Of a stretch of 17,938 nt of DNA, positions 1 to 9,554 are shown in pieces. Numbering within the stretch: position 1 is the first letter of the stretch; each line of letters opens with the position of its first letter. The notes under the pieces were generated by a model. The model saw only the letters and a list, made by a program, of their open reading frames with translations, was not told where the DNA came from and did no database searches. The stretch comes from JARRJS01 sp037388885 (lineage in GTDB: Bacteria; Gemmatimonadota; Gemmatimonadetes; Longimicrobiales; RSA9), in NCBI GenBank assembly GCA_037388885.1, contig JARRJS010000056.1, positions 1 through 17,938 of the forward strand, written 5' to 3'. The translations under genes and the position numbers were made by a program.

Positions 1-699
1 CCCAACGCCATCGCCGCTGCCGGCGGGCCGGTCGGTTCGCTGGGCCACGTGCTCGACAGCCTGGTGCTCGTGCGCGGCAGCCAGGAGGAGACGCGCATGC
101 TCCTCATCAAGATCTGCTTCGTCATCGGCACCTCCCACCTCGTGGTGGCGCACGCGCGGCGGGCCCTCGCCTTGAGCCCGAAGAGCACGGCCATCGCGGA
201 GATCGGCTGGTGCATTGTGCTCACGGCCATGCTCGGGCTGATCTGGATCCTGTTCTTCGGCAGCGCCGGTGTGCCGGCCTGGCTGCCGCACGCCGTCATG
301 GGCGGCCTGGCCGCCGGGCTTGTCCTCGTGATCGGGTTCCGCTCGCCGCAGCGATCCCTCGTGCGCCGACTCGGGCTGGGCCTGGCCGGCAGCCTGCTGC
401 CGCTGACGGGCACGTTCAGCGACACGCTCAGTTACATTCGCCTCATGGCCGTCGGCCTCGCCAGCTACTACCTGGGATTCGCGACGAATACTCTGGCGGC
501 CGAGCTGGCCGGCACGGCGACCTGGGTGGCCGGATCGCTCGTGTTGATCGTCGGTCACACGATCAACATCGGGCTCGTCCTCATCGCCATCTTCGCACAC
601 GGCGTCCGCCTGAACCTGTTGGAATTCTCGAACAACGCCGGCCTCCAGTGGACCGGCTATCCGTATCGACCGTTTGCAGATAGGAGGAGGGGTTCATGA
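1..699 (+). CDS. V/A-type ATPase subunit I (a-subunit), C-terminal part
   Basis: This is the membrane stator and ion-channel subunit of a rotary V/A-type ATPase; the window opens inside the gene, and frame 1 is open from base 1 to the TGA at 697-699 (232 residues visible). Several hydrophobic helices are present. The diagnostic segment is FSDTLSYIRLMAVGLASYYL, encoded around 418-477; the Arg codon at 439-441 matches the essential arginine that faces the proteolipid ring in this family. The tail (GHTINIGL, FAHGVRLNLLEF, YRPF) is also typical of the family C-terminus. The stop overlaps the next start as ATGA, so I and K are translationally coupled. Catalytic subunits A, B and D would be expected upstream, as in the E-x-A-B-D-I-K order I recall from spirochaetes and chlamydiae. 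The family call is secure; the start lies outside the window. Confidence 0.93.
   Translation, partial: PNAIAAAGGPVGSLGHVLDSLVLVRGSQEETRMLLIKICFVIGTSHLVVAHARRALALSPKSTAIAEIGWCIVLTAMLGLIWILFFGSAGVPAWLPHAVMGGLAAGLVLVIGFRSPQRSLVRRLGLGLAGSLLPLTGTFSDTLSYIRLMAVGLASYYLGFATNTLAAELAGTATWVAGSLVLIVGHTINIGLVLIAIFAHGVRLNLLEFSNNAGLQWTGYPYRPFADRRRGS
681..690 (+). promoter_or_regulatory. Ribosome binding site for subunit K
   Basis: TAGGAGGAGG lies five bases before the ATG at 696, inside the end of the subunit I gene. It is a near-perfect Shine-Dalgarno sequence. This fits the need to make many more copies of the ring subunit than of subunit I from a shared mRNA. Confidence 0.8.
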
Positions 700-1154
700 A
701 CGCGTTCTGGGGGCAACTCGCGCTGGGGCTCGTGTTCGGCATGGGCGCCACGGGCAGCGCGCTGGGGATCGGCGCCGCGGGCCAAGCGGCGGCCGGCGCC
801 TGGGCCAAGGAAGCCCGCGCCGGAAAGCCGCTCAGCTTCTCCTACGTCATTCTTGTCGGCCTGCCACTGTCCCAGACCATCTACGGCGCCATCCTGATGC
901 TCATCGGCCTGCGCACCCGCGTGTACATGCCGAACATGGTCGCCACCAACGCGGGCGCGCTGCTCAGCATTGGCCTGGCGGGCGGGCTGGCCGAGCTGTT
1001 CAGCGCGTGGATCCAGGGCCGGATCGGCGCCGCGGCCTGTCGCGCCCTTTCCGAAGGGGAAGGCCAGGGCCTCGCGTTCATGATCATCGCCATGGGCATC
1101 GTGGAGACCGTCGGCCTGTTCGGCTTCGTGTTCCTGCTCATGGTTCTGCCCTGA
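696..1154 (+). CDS. V/A-type ATPase subunit K (proteolipid ring, c-subunit)
   Basis: 152 residues forming four transmembrane helices, i.e. a duplicated two-helix hairpin, the usual size for bacterial K subunits. The ion-carrying carboxylate is Glu137 in helix 4 (GIVETVGLFGF). The matching position in the first half is the Gln-bearing PLSQTIYG (Ser59, Gln60, Tyr63), so each subunit carries one carboxylate, as usual for V-type K. Gln107 lies in WIQGRIGAAA. From memory, Enterococcus hirae NtpK binds sodium with Leu61, Thr64, Gln65, Gln110 and Glu139, close to Tyr68. The residues here line up as Leu56, Ser59, Gln60, Gln107, Glu137 and Tyr63, which suggests sodium coupling (inference). The start is fixed by the ATGA overlap and the strong ribosome site. 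It appears to be the last gene of its operon, since a hairpin follows. Confidence 0.95.
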   Translation: MNAFWGQLALGLVFGMGATGSALGIGAAGQAAAGAWAKEARAGKPLSFSYVILVGLPLSQTIYGAILMLIGLRTRVYMPNMVATNAGALLSIGLAGGLAELFSAWIQGRIGAAACRALSEGEGQGLAFMIIAMGIVETVGLFGFVFLLMVLP

Positions 1155-1162
1155 CGGGCGAG

Positions 1163-1189
1163 GAGGCGCGGCCTTTGAGGCCGCGCCTC
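1163..1189. terminator. Strong hairpin between convergent genes
   Basis: A perfect 11-bp stem (GAGGCGCGGCC, 1163-1173, pairing with 1179-1189) encloses a 5-nt TTTGA loop. It sits 8 bases after the subunit K stop and 21 bases from the stop of the convergent gene. There is no T-tract on either strand, so it is either a bidirectional terminator of the GC-rich type or an mRNA 3'-end stabiliser. Confidence 0.6.
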
Positions 1190-1210
1190 GCGTCGGGTCT
1201 CTGCCGGAGC

Positions 1211-1891
1211 TCAGAACGGAACGTTCAACGCATCGCACAACCAGCGCATGAACGGCGTGCCGGCCGTACAGATCTCGGCGTACGCGTCCACGAAGTCGGC
1301 GCGGGTTACGGCGGCCGGCACCAGTTGCGCGCCGGCGGTGAAGTCTTTGCGCTTCAGGTCCTCCACCATCGGGTGGCCCGGGTCGTAACCCCGGGGCGCC
1401 CGCTTCAACCGGTCGCCATCCAGGCCGAACCAGTCCCTGAACCCGGTGTCGTCGCGGACTGCGACCCAGCGATCCGGATCCTCGACGATGGCGTCACGGA
1501 TACGGCGCAGCGTGTCGGAGTCCGGATGCCAGATGCCGCAGCCCACGTAGACTTCGCCCGGCGCGATGTGCAGGTAGAAGCCCGGGGCGTGTACGTCTTT
1601 CGCCTGCTCGTGCGGGAACCGGATGCCGAGATGCGTCTTGTACGGTCGGCGGTCCCGGGCGAAGCGCATGTCCCGATAGATGCGAAACAGCGACCCGCCC
1701 AACGGCCGCGGATCCGCGCGCAAGTGAGGGCTGATGCGCGTCAGCCGGGGCGCGAAGTCCACGATGAAGCGTAGCGCCGCACCCTTCACGTGGGCCTCGT
1801 AGCGCTCCCGGTTCGCATCGAACCACTCCCGGTTGTTGTTGCGGGCCAGGTCCCGCAGGAATTCGAACGTGGCGTCGGTGAAGTGTGCCAT
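1211..1891 (-). CDS. DUF2461 family protein (TIGR02453-like)
   Basis: 226 residues from the ATG at 1891; a GTG directly before it at 1894 would add one residue, and no ribosome site separates the two. The N-terminus (FTDATFEFLRDLARNNNREW, then FDANRERYEAHV) and the central FRIYRDMRFARDRRPYKTHLGIRF with GFYLHIAPGEVYVGCGIW are hallmarks of DUF2461. The function of the family is not established. No signal peptide or membrane segment is seen, so it is likely cytosolic. It follows the histidine kinase gene by 52 bases on the same strand, so it may be read from the same transcript, though a role in that signalling pathway is not implied by the sequence. The family call is firm; the function is unknown. 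Confidence 0.88.
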   Translation of the reverse strand: MAHFTDATFEFLRDLARNNNREWFDANRERYEAHVKGAALRFIVDFAPRLTRISPHLRADPRPLGGSLFRIYRDMRFARDRRPYKTHLGIRFPHEQAKDVHAPGFYLHIAPGEVYVGCGIWHPDSDTLRRIRDAIVEDPDRWVAVRDDTGFRDWFGLDGDRLKRAPRGYDPGHPMVEDLKRKDFTAGAQLVPAAVTRADFVDAYAEICTAGTPFMRWLCDALNVPF

Positions 1892-1943
1892 CACAACATT
1901 GTCCCGGAGAGCATCACGCTCGCGACCGTGAAGTGGATCCGGA

Positions 1944-3433
<1,490 letters not shown>

Positions 3434-3437
<4 letters not shown>

Positions 3438-4723
3438 ATCCGTGCCGTCTCGGCCACCTCCGGCGTGTCCATGGCCTCGATCGACCGGACCAAGGTATTG
3501 TGCGCCAGCCGCTCGTGGAGACGTTCCAGCTCCCGCGTCAGCTCATCGTGACGGGCCGTCAACGCACGCACACGGGCCAGCAGGGCCGACTCGCTCTCCG
3601 TCGGCTCCTCCAGCGGCGGCTCCGCGACGGCGATCTGCGACGAAGGCGCCGCATCCACCAGCAGGCCGGATTCCAGCACGCGAATCTCGGGCGCGATGCG
3701 CAGGAGCGCTTCCACCACGCGCCCATCGAAGTGCGCGTCGGCCTGGTCCTCGATGTAGGCGAACGTGTCCCGCGCGGTCCAGGCCACCTTGTAGGGCCGC
3801 TCGTGTGTGAGCGAGTCGAACACATCGGCCACCGCAACGATCCGACCTTCCAGCGGGATGTCATCCGCCGACAGGCCGGCGGGGTAGCCGGCCCCGTCCC
3901 AGTGCTCGTGGTGCGTGGTCGCGATGCGCTCGGCCATCTGCAACAGCGGCGACTGGCTGCCGGACAGGATGCGGGCGCCGATCATCGTGTGCGTACGCAT
4001 CACCGCCCGCTCCTCCGGCGTGAGCCGCCCCTCCTTCAACAGGATCGCATCCGGAACGCCGATCTTGCCCACGTCGTGCAACGGCGCCGCACGACGGATC
4101 AGCTCCACCTCCTCCGACTCCACCGTCAGGATCTGTGCAAGCCGCGCCGCGACCCGACCCACCCGAACCGTGTGCTGACCCGTGTCGTCGTCCCGGAACT
4201 CCGCCGCACGCGCCAGGCGCTCCAGGATCTCGATGCGGGCCTGTTCCAGCTCCCACGTCCGCTCTGTCACCCGCTCCTCCAGCAGAGCGGCGTAATCCCG
4301 CAGCTCTTCGTGCAGGAAACGGGTCGCCAGCAGGTTGCGTACCCGCAGACGCACGTCCGCGTGGCTCAAGGGACGCACCATGAAGTCGCTGGCACCGGAC
4401 GCCAGGGCCCGCCGCCGGATCGCGGCCGTCGGGTCGGCCGTCACGGCCACGATGGGAAGGTCCTTCGCGCCGGACCGGCGCCGGAGCGCTTCCATGAAAG
4501 CGAAGCCGTCGAACCCCGGCATCATCAGGTCCAGCAGGATGAGGTCGGGGCGGAGCTCGTCCAGGCGCTCCAGGGCGTCCTGGCCATCCGGAATCTCCAG
4601 CAGATGGCCATAGCCCTCCGGCTGGAGGACATGACGGAGGAACTGGCGGTTCGCTGGCTCGTCGTCCAGGATCAGGATTCTGGCACGAGCCCAGCGCTCG
4701 CCAGAGGTGTTGGCATCAACCAC
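3434..4723 (-). CDS. Response regulator: receiver plus HD-GYP phosphodiesterase
   Basis: Taking the GTG at 4723 (TAAGG five bases upstream) gives 429 residues. The receiver domain is about 14-135, with acidic pocket Asp20/Asp21, phospho-acceptor Asp65 (LILLDLMMPG) and Thr95; the usual conserved Lys is Arg117 (FMVRPL). A coiled linker at 136-170 leads to an HD-GYP domain at about 171-350 with the HD pair His216-Asp217 (LHDVGKIG) and the full HHEHWDGAGYP motif at 271-281. HD-GYP domains hydrolyse cyclic di-GMP, so the expected output is lowered c-di-GMP in response to the coupled kinase. A C-terminal tail at 351-429 is Glu/Arg-rich and probably coiled. The frame stays open to ATGs at 4795 and 4843, but that extension crosses an AT-rich stretch and adds no domain. 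Confidence 0.9.
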
Positions 4724-4912
4724 GCACGCCTTACTGCTAATCGTTTGGTTTGTTTGTGGAGCGCAACCCAAGGTAGATGACGTGCGCGAGACCATCAAGG
4801 GATCGCCCGGCGTGGTCGCGCATCGAGCCCGCCGGCACGCCATCTTCGCAGATGATGCGATGACGATCGCCGACGGGCCCGGTGTCCTGCCCTCCGGGGC
4901 TTGCCCGGCCGT
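4724..4912. other. Intergenic region upstream of the regulator-kinase operon
   Basis: 189 bases between the barrel/SPOR gene stop and the chosen regulator start. The 35 bases next to the start are clearly AT-richer than their surroundings, as expected for a promoter or leader. No confident -35/-10 pair and no clear terminator hairpin could be assigned. Confidence 0.4.
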
Positions 4913-6445
4913 TCAGCTCGGCTTGCCTCCGGGCTTGTCCTTGCCCTTCGGCTTGCTGAGGCCCGCCACGAAATCCTCGCTGGCATGCACCTCGGCGGCC
5001 GGCACGTTCTGCGACTTGTCGATGTGGATCACGTCGAACGGGAAGCCGTAGGTGCCCTGTAGATACGCGCCGAGCGTCTTGCCGTCCTCGTCGTTCCGTA
5101 GCGCGCCCACCCGGGCCCGGGCCACGTGCCTGGGACCGGCGACACTGTCCGGCATGGGCCACACGGGAACGCCGACGCCCAACATGGCGGCGGACAGTGC
5201 CGACGCCTGATTGACGTCCGGCGCCGACGCCGGGTTCCATGTCACCAGCACCGTGAACAAACGGCCATGAACGGGTGAAGCAGGCGGGGGCGGGGGCGCG
5301 GGCGGTGTGGGCGTCGTCGTGTCCGGCGGCGCGGGCTGCGTCGTGTCCGGCGGCGCGGGCTGCGTCGTGTCCGACGGTGCGGGCTGCGTCGTGTCCGGCG
5401 GGGCGGGCGTCGTCGTGTCCGGCGGCGTCGGCGCGGGTTGTGTGGGCCGCGGTGTTCCGGGTCCCGGCTCGCTCGGCGTCGGCATGGGCGTCGGCTCCGC
5501 AGGCGCGGTCGGGTTGGAACCTACCTTCGGTGGCAAAGTCGCCGGCGGTGCCACGGGGGTGGGCGTGGGGTTCGCAGGCGCTGGTGCCGGCTGCGTCGGG
5601 CCGGGTTCAGGCTGCGCTGGCGTGGGGCTCGGCTCCTGAGGCGCAGGTGCAGGATGGGCCGGCGGTCGCCGCGGCTGGACCCGCGGTGGGGCCGGCCATG
5701 GCTTCGGCTGAGGCTGTGCTGGCGCGGGCTGCGTCGGTGCGGGCGCAGGCGCGGGCGTCGCGGGTGGGCTTGCAGGCTGCTCCACCGCGATGCGGGGCGA
5801 GGCGCTCGGCTTGTTCGGCGTGCCCACGATGCGGCCGAAGCGCAGGCTGAGGCCGAGGGTCACGACGAAATGCTGCACCGGGCCGAAGGCGGCTCCGCCT
5901 ACTCGGTTCAACGGCGACTGGAGCCCGATGATGTCCAGCATCTCCAGGCGCAGAGCCACCGGCCCGGATCCCAGGTCCGTGCCCAGCCCGGCGGCGACCG
6001 ACGTACGCGTCGTCGGGTTGGGGCCGTACGCCTGCCCCTCGACCAGCGTCGCGTTCGTATTGAGATCATAGTGCACGGCGCCGAGCCCGAGCACGGCATA
6101 CGGCTGGAAGAACAGGTTCGCATACGGACGACGCAGGCGCACCATGAGGTCCAGGTCGCCCGTCATGAGGCGGAAACTCGTCAAGGAGTCGTCCGCCAGG
6201 GGCGGATGGGACAGCCCCCCGTTCAGCCGCAGACCCACACGCCCCAGCCACCCTTCCCCCTGCAGCATGCCGAACCAGCCGGAGGACAGCAGCACGTTCG
6301 CGCCGGAGCCCGACGCCAGATTGGTATAGGCCGCACTGCCCGTGAGGGCCGTTACCGCGCCTCGGTACGCCTGGGCACGAAGCGGCCCGGCTGTGAGCAC
6401 CAGTGCTGCCACGGCCACGCTGAAGGACACCCGTCGTCCCGACAT
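4913..6445 (-). CDS. Secreted protein: beta-barrel-like domain, Pro-rich repeats, SPOR-like C-terminus
   Basis: 510 residues. Residues 1-26 form a signal peptide ending AQA. Residues 27-204 alternate glycine/aromatic strands such as LFFQPYAVLGLGAVHYDL and end HFVVTLGLSLRF, resembling a small outer-membrane barrel. Residues 205-392 are Pro/Ala/Thr-rich, with tandem QPAPPDTT units near the end. Residues 393-476 (FTVLVTW, ALSAAMLGVGVPVWPM, RARVGALRNDEDGKTLGAYL) have the beta-alpha-beta layout of a SPOR peptidoglycan-binding domain but are divergent. The tail is Lys/Gly/Pro-rich. A plausible role is to tether outer membrane to cell wall, as OmpA does with a different wall-binding module (inference). 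The ATG at 6445 is preceded by GGGAGA. The barrel call is moderate and the SPOR call tentative. Confidence 0.72.
   Translation of the reverse strand: MSGRRVSFSVAVAALVLTAGPLRAQAYRGAVTALTGSAAYTNLASGSGANVLLSSGWFGMLQGEGWLGRVGLRLNGGLSHPPLADDSLTSFRLMTGDLDLMVRLRRPYANLFFQPYAVLGLGAVHYDLNTNATLVEGQAYGPNPTTRTSVAAGLGTDLGSGPVALRLEMLDIIGLQSPLNRVGGAAFGPVQHFVVTLGLSLRFGRIVGTPNKPSASPRIAVEQPASPPATPAPAPAPTQPAPAQPQPKPWPAPPRVQPRRPPAHPAPAPQEPSPTPAQPEPGPTQPAPAPANPTPTPVAPPATLPPKVGSNPTAPAEPTPMPTPSEPGPGTPRPTQPAPTPPDTTTPAPPDTTQPAPSDTTQPAPPDTTQPAPPDTTTPTPPAPPPPPASPVHGRLFTVLVTWNPASAPDVNQASALSAAMLGVGVPVWPMPDSVAGPRHVARARVGALRNDEDGKTLGAYLQGTYGFPFDVIHIDKSQNVPAAEVHASEDFVAGLSKPKGKDKPGGKPS
5316..5435 (-). repeat. 24-nt tandem repeat (five units) in the Pro-rich linker
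   Basis: Five head-to-tail 24-nt units begin at 5316, 5340, 5364, 5388 and 5412, reading GTCGTGTCCGGCGGCGCGGG plus TGC or a close variant on the plus strand. On the coding strand each encodes the octapeptide QPAPPDTT (one unit has Ser for Pro). Units 1 and 2 are identical; the third to fifth diverge by a few bases. Because the period is a multiple of three, copy changes would lengthen or shorten the linker without a frameshift. Confidence 0.9.
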
Positions 6446-6766
6446 GATCTGTCTCCCGGATCTGCGGCCTCATTCTGCATCGCGCGCGTGCCACAAGCAA
6501 CAAGGATCGGGCCACGTGCGCGTGTGCCTGACAAGTCGTTGTACCACAACCTCTTATATCGATCCGCTAGGCGCGCGCACAGGCCGCCGCATCGCCGGAC
6601 CCGTGAAAAGAATGCGCAACCACGGACGGGATTTCGGGGGCGCGTCCGGCGAGTCGGCAACCTGACGGGACGCGGCGCGCGTGGAATGCCGGGCCCACGA
6701 AACCCGTGCCCGAGGGAACCCGTACGGTGGGCAGCGAAACGACGCCACCCGATCTCGTGAGACGCC
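6446..6766. other. Divergent intergenic region
   Basis: 321 bases between two genes pointing away from each other, so it should hold promoters for both. An AT-rich patch around 6534-6562 (TTGTACCACAACC, CTCTTATATC) is the best candidate core. TATAAG on the minus strand (6554-6559) could be a -10 for the barrel/SPOR gene, but no well-spaced -35 was found on either strand. No ORF with a credible ribosome site is present. Confidence 0.4.
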
Positions 6767-9235
6767 ATGCAAATCCCGCGACCGCTGCGCCACGCTACCC
6801 GCCGCCTGCTTCGCGCTCCGCTCTTCACGCTCACGGCCGTGCTCACGCTGGCCGTGGGCATCGGTGCCAACACGGCCATCTTCAGCGTAGTGAACGGCGT
6901 GCTGCTGAAGCCGCTGCCCTACCCCGAGCCGGACCGGCTGGTGAGCATATGGCACACGGCGCCCGGCATGGGCTTCAACGAGGTGAACCAGTCGCCGGCG
7001 ACGTACCTGACGTACCGCTCGGACTCGAAGCTGCTGGAGGACATCGCGCTGTGGGACCGCGATTCGGATTCCGTCACGGGCCTGGATCGACCGGAGCAGG
7101 TGAACACGCTCATGGTGACGGACGGATTCCTGCCGCTACTGGGGGTGCGCCCGGTGCTGGGCCGGGTCTTCACGAAGGAGGACGACTCGCCCGGCACACC
7201 GGAGACGGTAATGCTGAGCTACGGCTACTGGCAACGCGCGTTCGGCGGAGCGCGCGACGTCGTGGGCCGCACGCTCACCATGGACGGCCGGCCGCGCGAG
7301 ATCATCGGCGTCCTGCCCCGCGACTTCCAGTTCGAGGGTTACGACCCCGCCGTCCTCTACCCTGCCCGGTTGGATCCGTCCAAGGTTGTGATGGCCGACT
7401 TTTCCTACCAGGCGTTCGCCCGTATGAAGCCCGGCGTGACCCTGGACCAGGTGGCGGCGGAGGTGAATCGCCTCATCCCCGTAGCGGCGACGCGTTACCC
7501 CGGCCCCATCACCCAGACCATGCTGGACCAGGCGAAGTTCGCGGCCCTCATCAAGCCGCTCAAGGCGGAGGTCGTGGGCAACGTGGGCTCGCTGCTGTGG
7601 GTGCTGCTGGCCACCGTCGGCATGGTGCTGCTCATCGCGTGTGCCAACGTGGCGAACCTGTACCTGGTGCGGGCAGAGGGCCGCATACGCGAAGTGGCGG
7701 TGCGCACGGCGCTGGGCGCCCGCAGCCGGGACGTGGCCGGGCAGTTCCTCGGCGAGAGCATCCTGCTCGGCCTGCTGGGTGGCGCTATTGGCGTGGTGCT
7801 GGCCTGGGGCGGCCTCGGCGTGCTGTTGAAGCTGGTGCCGTCAGGCAACCTGCCGCGCCTCCACGAGATCAACCTGGATCCATCGGTCCTGTTCTTCACC
7901 CTCGTCATTTCCGTGTTCGCCGGGCTGCTCTTCGGCCTGCTTCCGCTGCTGCGTCACGGCCGGCCTGACCTGGTTCCTTCCCTCAAGGAGGGCGGCCGCG
8001 GATCCAGCGCCGGGCGTACGCGGCACCATGCGCGTAACGGCCTGGTCGTCGCCCAGGTGGCCCTGGCGCTGGTGCTGCTGGTGGGCTCCGGGCTCATGGT
8101 GCGCAGCTTTATCGCGCTCCGGAACGTGGACCCGGGGTTCCGCAACCCGAACCGCGTGCTGACCTTCGCCGTCAGCATGCCGAGCGCCGTCGTCCCGGAC
8201 CTCCAGCGCGTCGCACTCGCCCACGAGCAGATCCAGCAGGCGCTCGCCGCCATCCCCGGCGTGGAGTCGGTGGGCGCGGTCTCCGAGCTGCCCATGAGCG
8301 GCGGCGGGACGAACGACCCGGTCTACGTCCAGGACTTCCCCACCGAAGAGGGCCAGCTGCCGCCCATCCGGCGCATGAAATGGATCATGCCCGGCTATTT
8401 CCAGACCACGGGCGAGAAGCTGGTAGCGGGACGCGCGTTCACCTGGTCCGACGTTCACACGCGGGCGCCCGTGGCGATGGTGACGGAAGACTTCGCCCGC
8501 GAGTATTGGGGTGGTCCGGCGGACGCCGTGGGCAAATACATCGCGGCCGGCTCCACCCATCCCAGCACCTTGCGCCGTATCATCGGCGTGATCGGGACCG
8601 TTCACGACGACGGCGTGGACCAGCCCGCACCGCCCATTGTCTACTGGCCCATGGTCATGACGGACTTCTGGGACGAGCCTCTGCTGGTGCGGCGCTACAT
8701 GGTCTACGCCGTGCGTGCGACACCCGCAGCCATGACGGGCTTGTTGCCTCGTGTGCAGGCTGCCGTCTGGTCGGTCAATCCGGACCTTCCACTCGCCGGC
8801 GTGCGCACCATGGGCGAGCTGCTCGACCGGTCGCTGGCCCGCACGTCCTTCACCCTCATCATGCTGGCCATCGCCGCCGCCGTCGCCCTGCTGCTGGGCA
8901 CCATCGGCATCTACGGCGTCATCTCCTACACCGTGAGCCAGCGCACGCGAGAAATCGGCGTGCGCATGGCCCTCGGCGCCGAGCAGCGCGACGTGGGCCG
9001 CATGGTCGTGGGCGAAGGGATGGTACCGGTGGGCGTGGGATTGGTGATCGGGCTCGGCGCGGCCGGAGGCCTGACGCGCTTCATGCGCTCCCTGCTCCAC
9101 GGCATCGCGCCGTTCGACCCCGCCACGTACGCGGCGGTCGCCCTTCTGCTGGCCGCCGTCGCCGCCCTGGCCAGCTGGCTGCCCGCCCGGCGCGCGGCCC
9201 GGCTGGACCCGGCCAGCACGCTGAGGGCGGAGTAG
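6767..9235 (+). CDS. ADOP-family ABC transporter permease (MacB/FtsX type, duplicated)
   Basis: 822 residues with the layout of the acidobacterial duplicated orphan permeases. A short cytoplasmic N-terminus leads to TM1 at about 20-46 (LTLAVGIGANTAIFSVVNGV, the family signature), a MacB-like periplasmic domain at 50-265, then three helices at about 272-296, 325-350 and 370-395. The second half repeats this: a helix at 425-448, a periplasmic domain to about 685, then helices near 693-720, 753-775 and 788-810. It ends RRAARLDPASTLRAE, the usual FtsX-type tail. No ATP-binding subunit is adjacent, which is normal for this family, so the partner and substrate are unknown; export of peptides, lipids or lipoproteins is a family-level guess. 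The ATG has only a weak ribosome site. Confidence 0.93.
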   Translation: MQIPRPLRHATRRLLRAPLFTLTAVLTLAVGIGANTAIFSVVNGVLLKPLPYPEPDRLVSIWHTAPGMGFNEVNQSPATYLTYRSDSKLLEDIALWDRDSDSVTGLDRPEQVNTLMVTDGFLPLLGVRPVLGRVFTKEDDSPGTPETVMLSYGYWQRAFGGARDVVGRTLTMDGRPREIIGVLPRDFQFEGYDPAVLYPARLDPSKVVMADFSYQAFARMKPGVTLDQVAAEVNRLIPVAATRYPGPITQTMLDQAKFAALIKPLKAEVVGNVGSLLWVLLATVGMVLLIACANVANLYLVRAEGRIREVAVRTALGARSRDVAGQFLGESILLGLLGGAIGVVLAWGGLGVLLKLVPSGNLPRLHEINLDPSVLFFTLVISVFAGLLFGLLPLLRHGRPDLVPSLKEGGRGSSAGRTRHHARNGLVVAQVALALVLLVGSGLMVRSFIALRNVDPGFRNPNRVLTFAVSMPSAVVPDLQRVALAHEQIQQALAAIPGVESVGAVSELPMSGGGTNDPVYVQDFPTEEGQLPPIRRMKWIMPGYFQTTGEKLVAGRAFTWSDVHTRAPVAMVTEDFAREYWGGPADAVGKYIAAGSTHPSTLRRIIGVIGTVHDDGVDQPAPPIVYWPMVMTDFWDEPLLVRRYMVYAVRATPAAMTGLLPRVQAAVWSVNPDLPLAGVRTMGELLDRSLARTSFTLIMLAIAAAVALLLGTIGIYGVISYTVSQRTREIGVRMALGAEQRDVGRMVVGEGMVPVGVGLVIGLGAAGGLTRFMRSLLHGIAPFDPATYAAVALLLAAVAALASWLPARRAARLDPASTLRAE

Positions 9236-9242
9236 GGGACCA

Positions 9243-9552
9243 CGAGTTCGATTTCGAATTCGACGTGCGGGTCGGGGTACGGCATTGGCCGCGGGGCCGT
9301 GGCAGATTCGCGGCGGGTGCCCGGCAGTCTCCATTTTCCGGATCTGTCATCCGGATGACAGATCGGGGCAAGACGAACCGCAGTACTTCGGGGAACGGGG
9401 TCGCGCACGCGGCGAATCGGAAACCGCAGGTGCCACGGACCGACGGGCCCGGCGCCGGACGGTGCCGCGCGTTCGAGATCGGGGCCCGAAGCATCCAAGC
9501 CACTCGACCCGCCTTCCCCTCGAACTCGAGCGCGAATTCGAATTCGAACTCG
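9243..9552. repeat. Possible MITE-like element with 21-bp terminal inverted repeats
   Basis: The left arm (9243-9263, beginning CGAGTTCGATTTCGAATTCG) and the right arm (9532-9552, read on the minus strand as CGAGTTCGAATTCGAATTCG plus C) match at 19 of 21 positions in inverted orientation. The 268 bases between them are non-coding. No transposase is present and no flanking target duplication is obvious. The arms are built of TTCGAA/GAATTC simple sequence, so a low-complexity origin is the main alternative. Confidence 0.4.
9341..9364. repeat. Perfect 24-bp palindrome
   Basis: The half-site GATCTGTCATCC is followed at once by its exact reverse complement, with no spacer. Beyond one mismatched pair, two further pairs match. 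With no loop and no T-tract it is a poor intrinsic terminator. A dimeric regulator site, or a cruciform or REP-like core of the surrounding element, is more likely. Confidence 0.75.
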
Positions 9553-9554
9553 CT

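Larger units (their letters stand above)
9236..9554. other. Non-coding stretch bounded by inverted repeats
   Basis: 319 bases between two convergent genes with no credible ORF. The left inverted-repeat arm begins 8 bases after the permease stop, and the right arm ends 2 bases before the stop codon of the minus-strand gene, so the repeats frame almost the whole gap. A perfect palindrome lies inside. The arrangement is listed in separate entries. Confidence 0.6.

Noticed and set aside
4724..4843. An N-terminal extension of the receiver/HD-GYP protein to 4843
   Set aside because: It adds 40 residues with no domain and crosses an AT-rich, promoter-like stretch; the GTG at 4723 has a better ribosome site. 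Not fully excluded.
5316..5435. A CRISPR-like repeat array
   Set aside because: Units are contiguous with no spacers, are 24 nt long, and encode an in-frame peptide repeat.
6528..6560. A plus-strand promoter from CTGACA and TATATC upstream of the permease
   Set aside because: The spacer is 21 bases, too long for sigma-70, and shifting the -10 weakens the match.
7841..9334. A 497-codon minus-strand open frame across the ADOP permease gene
   Set aside because: It is antisense to a clear permease, His/Gly/Arg-rich with no domain, and typical of a GC-rich shadow frame.
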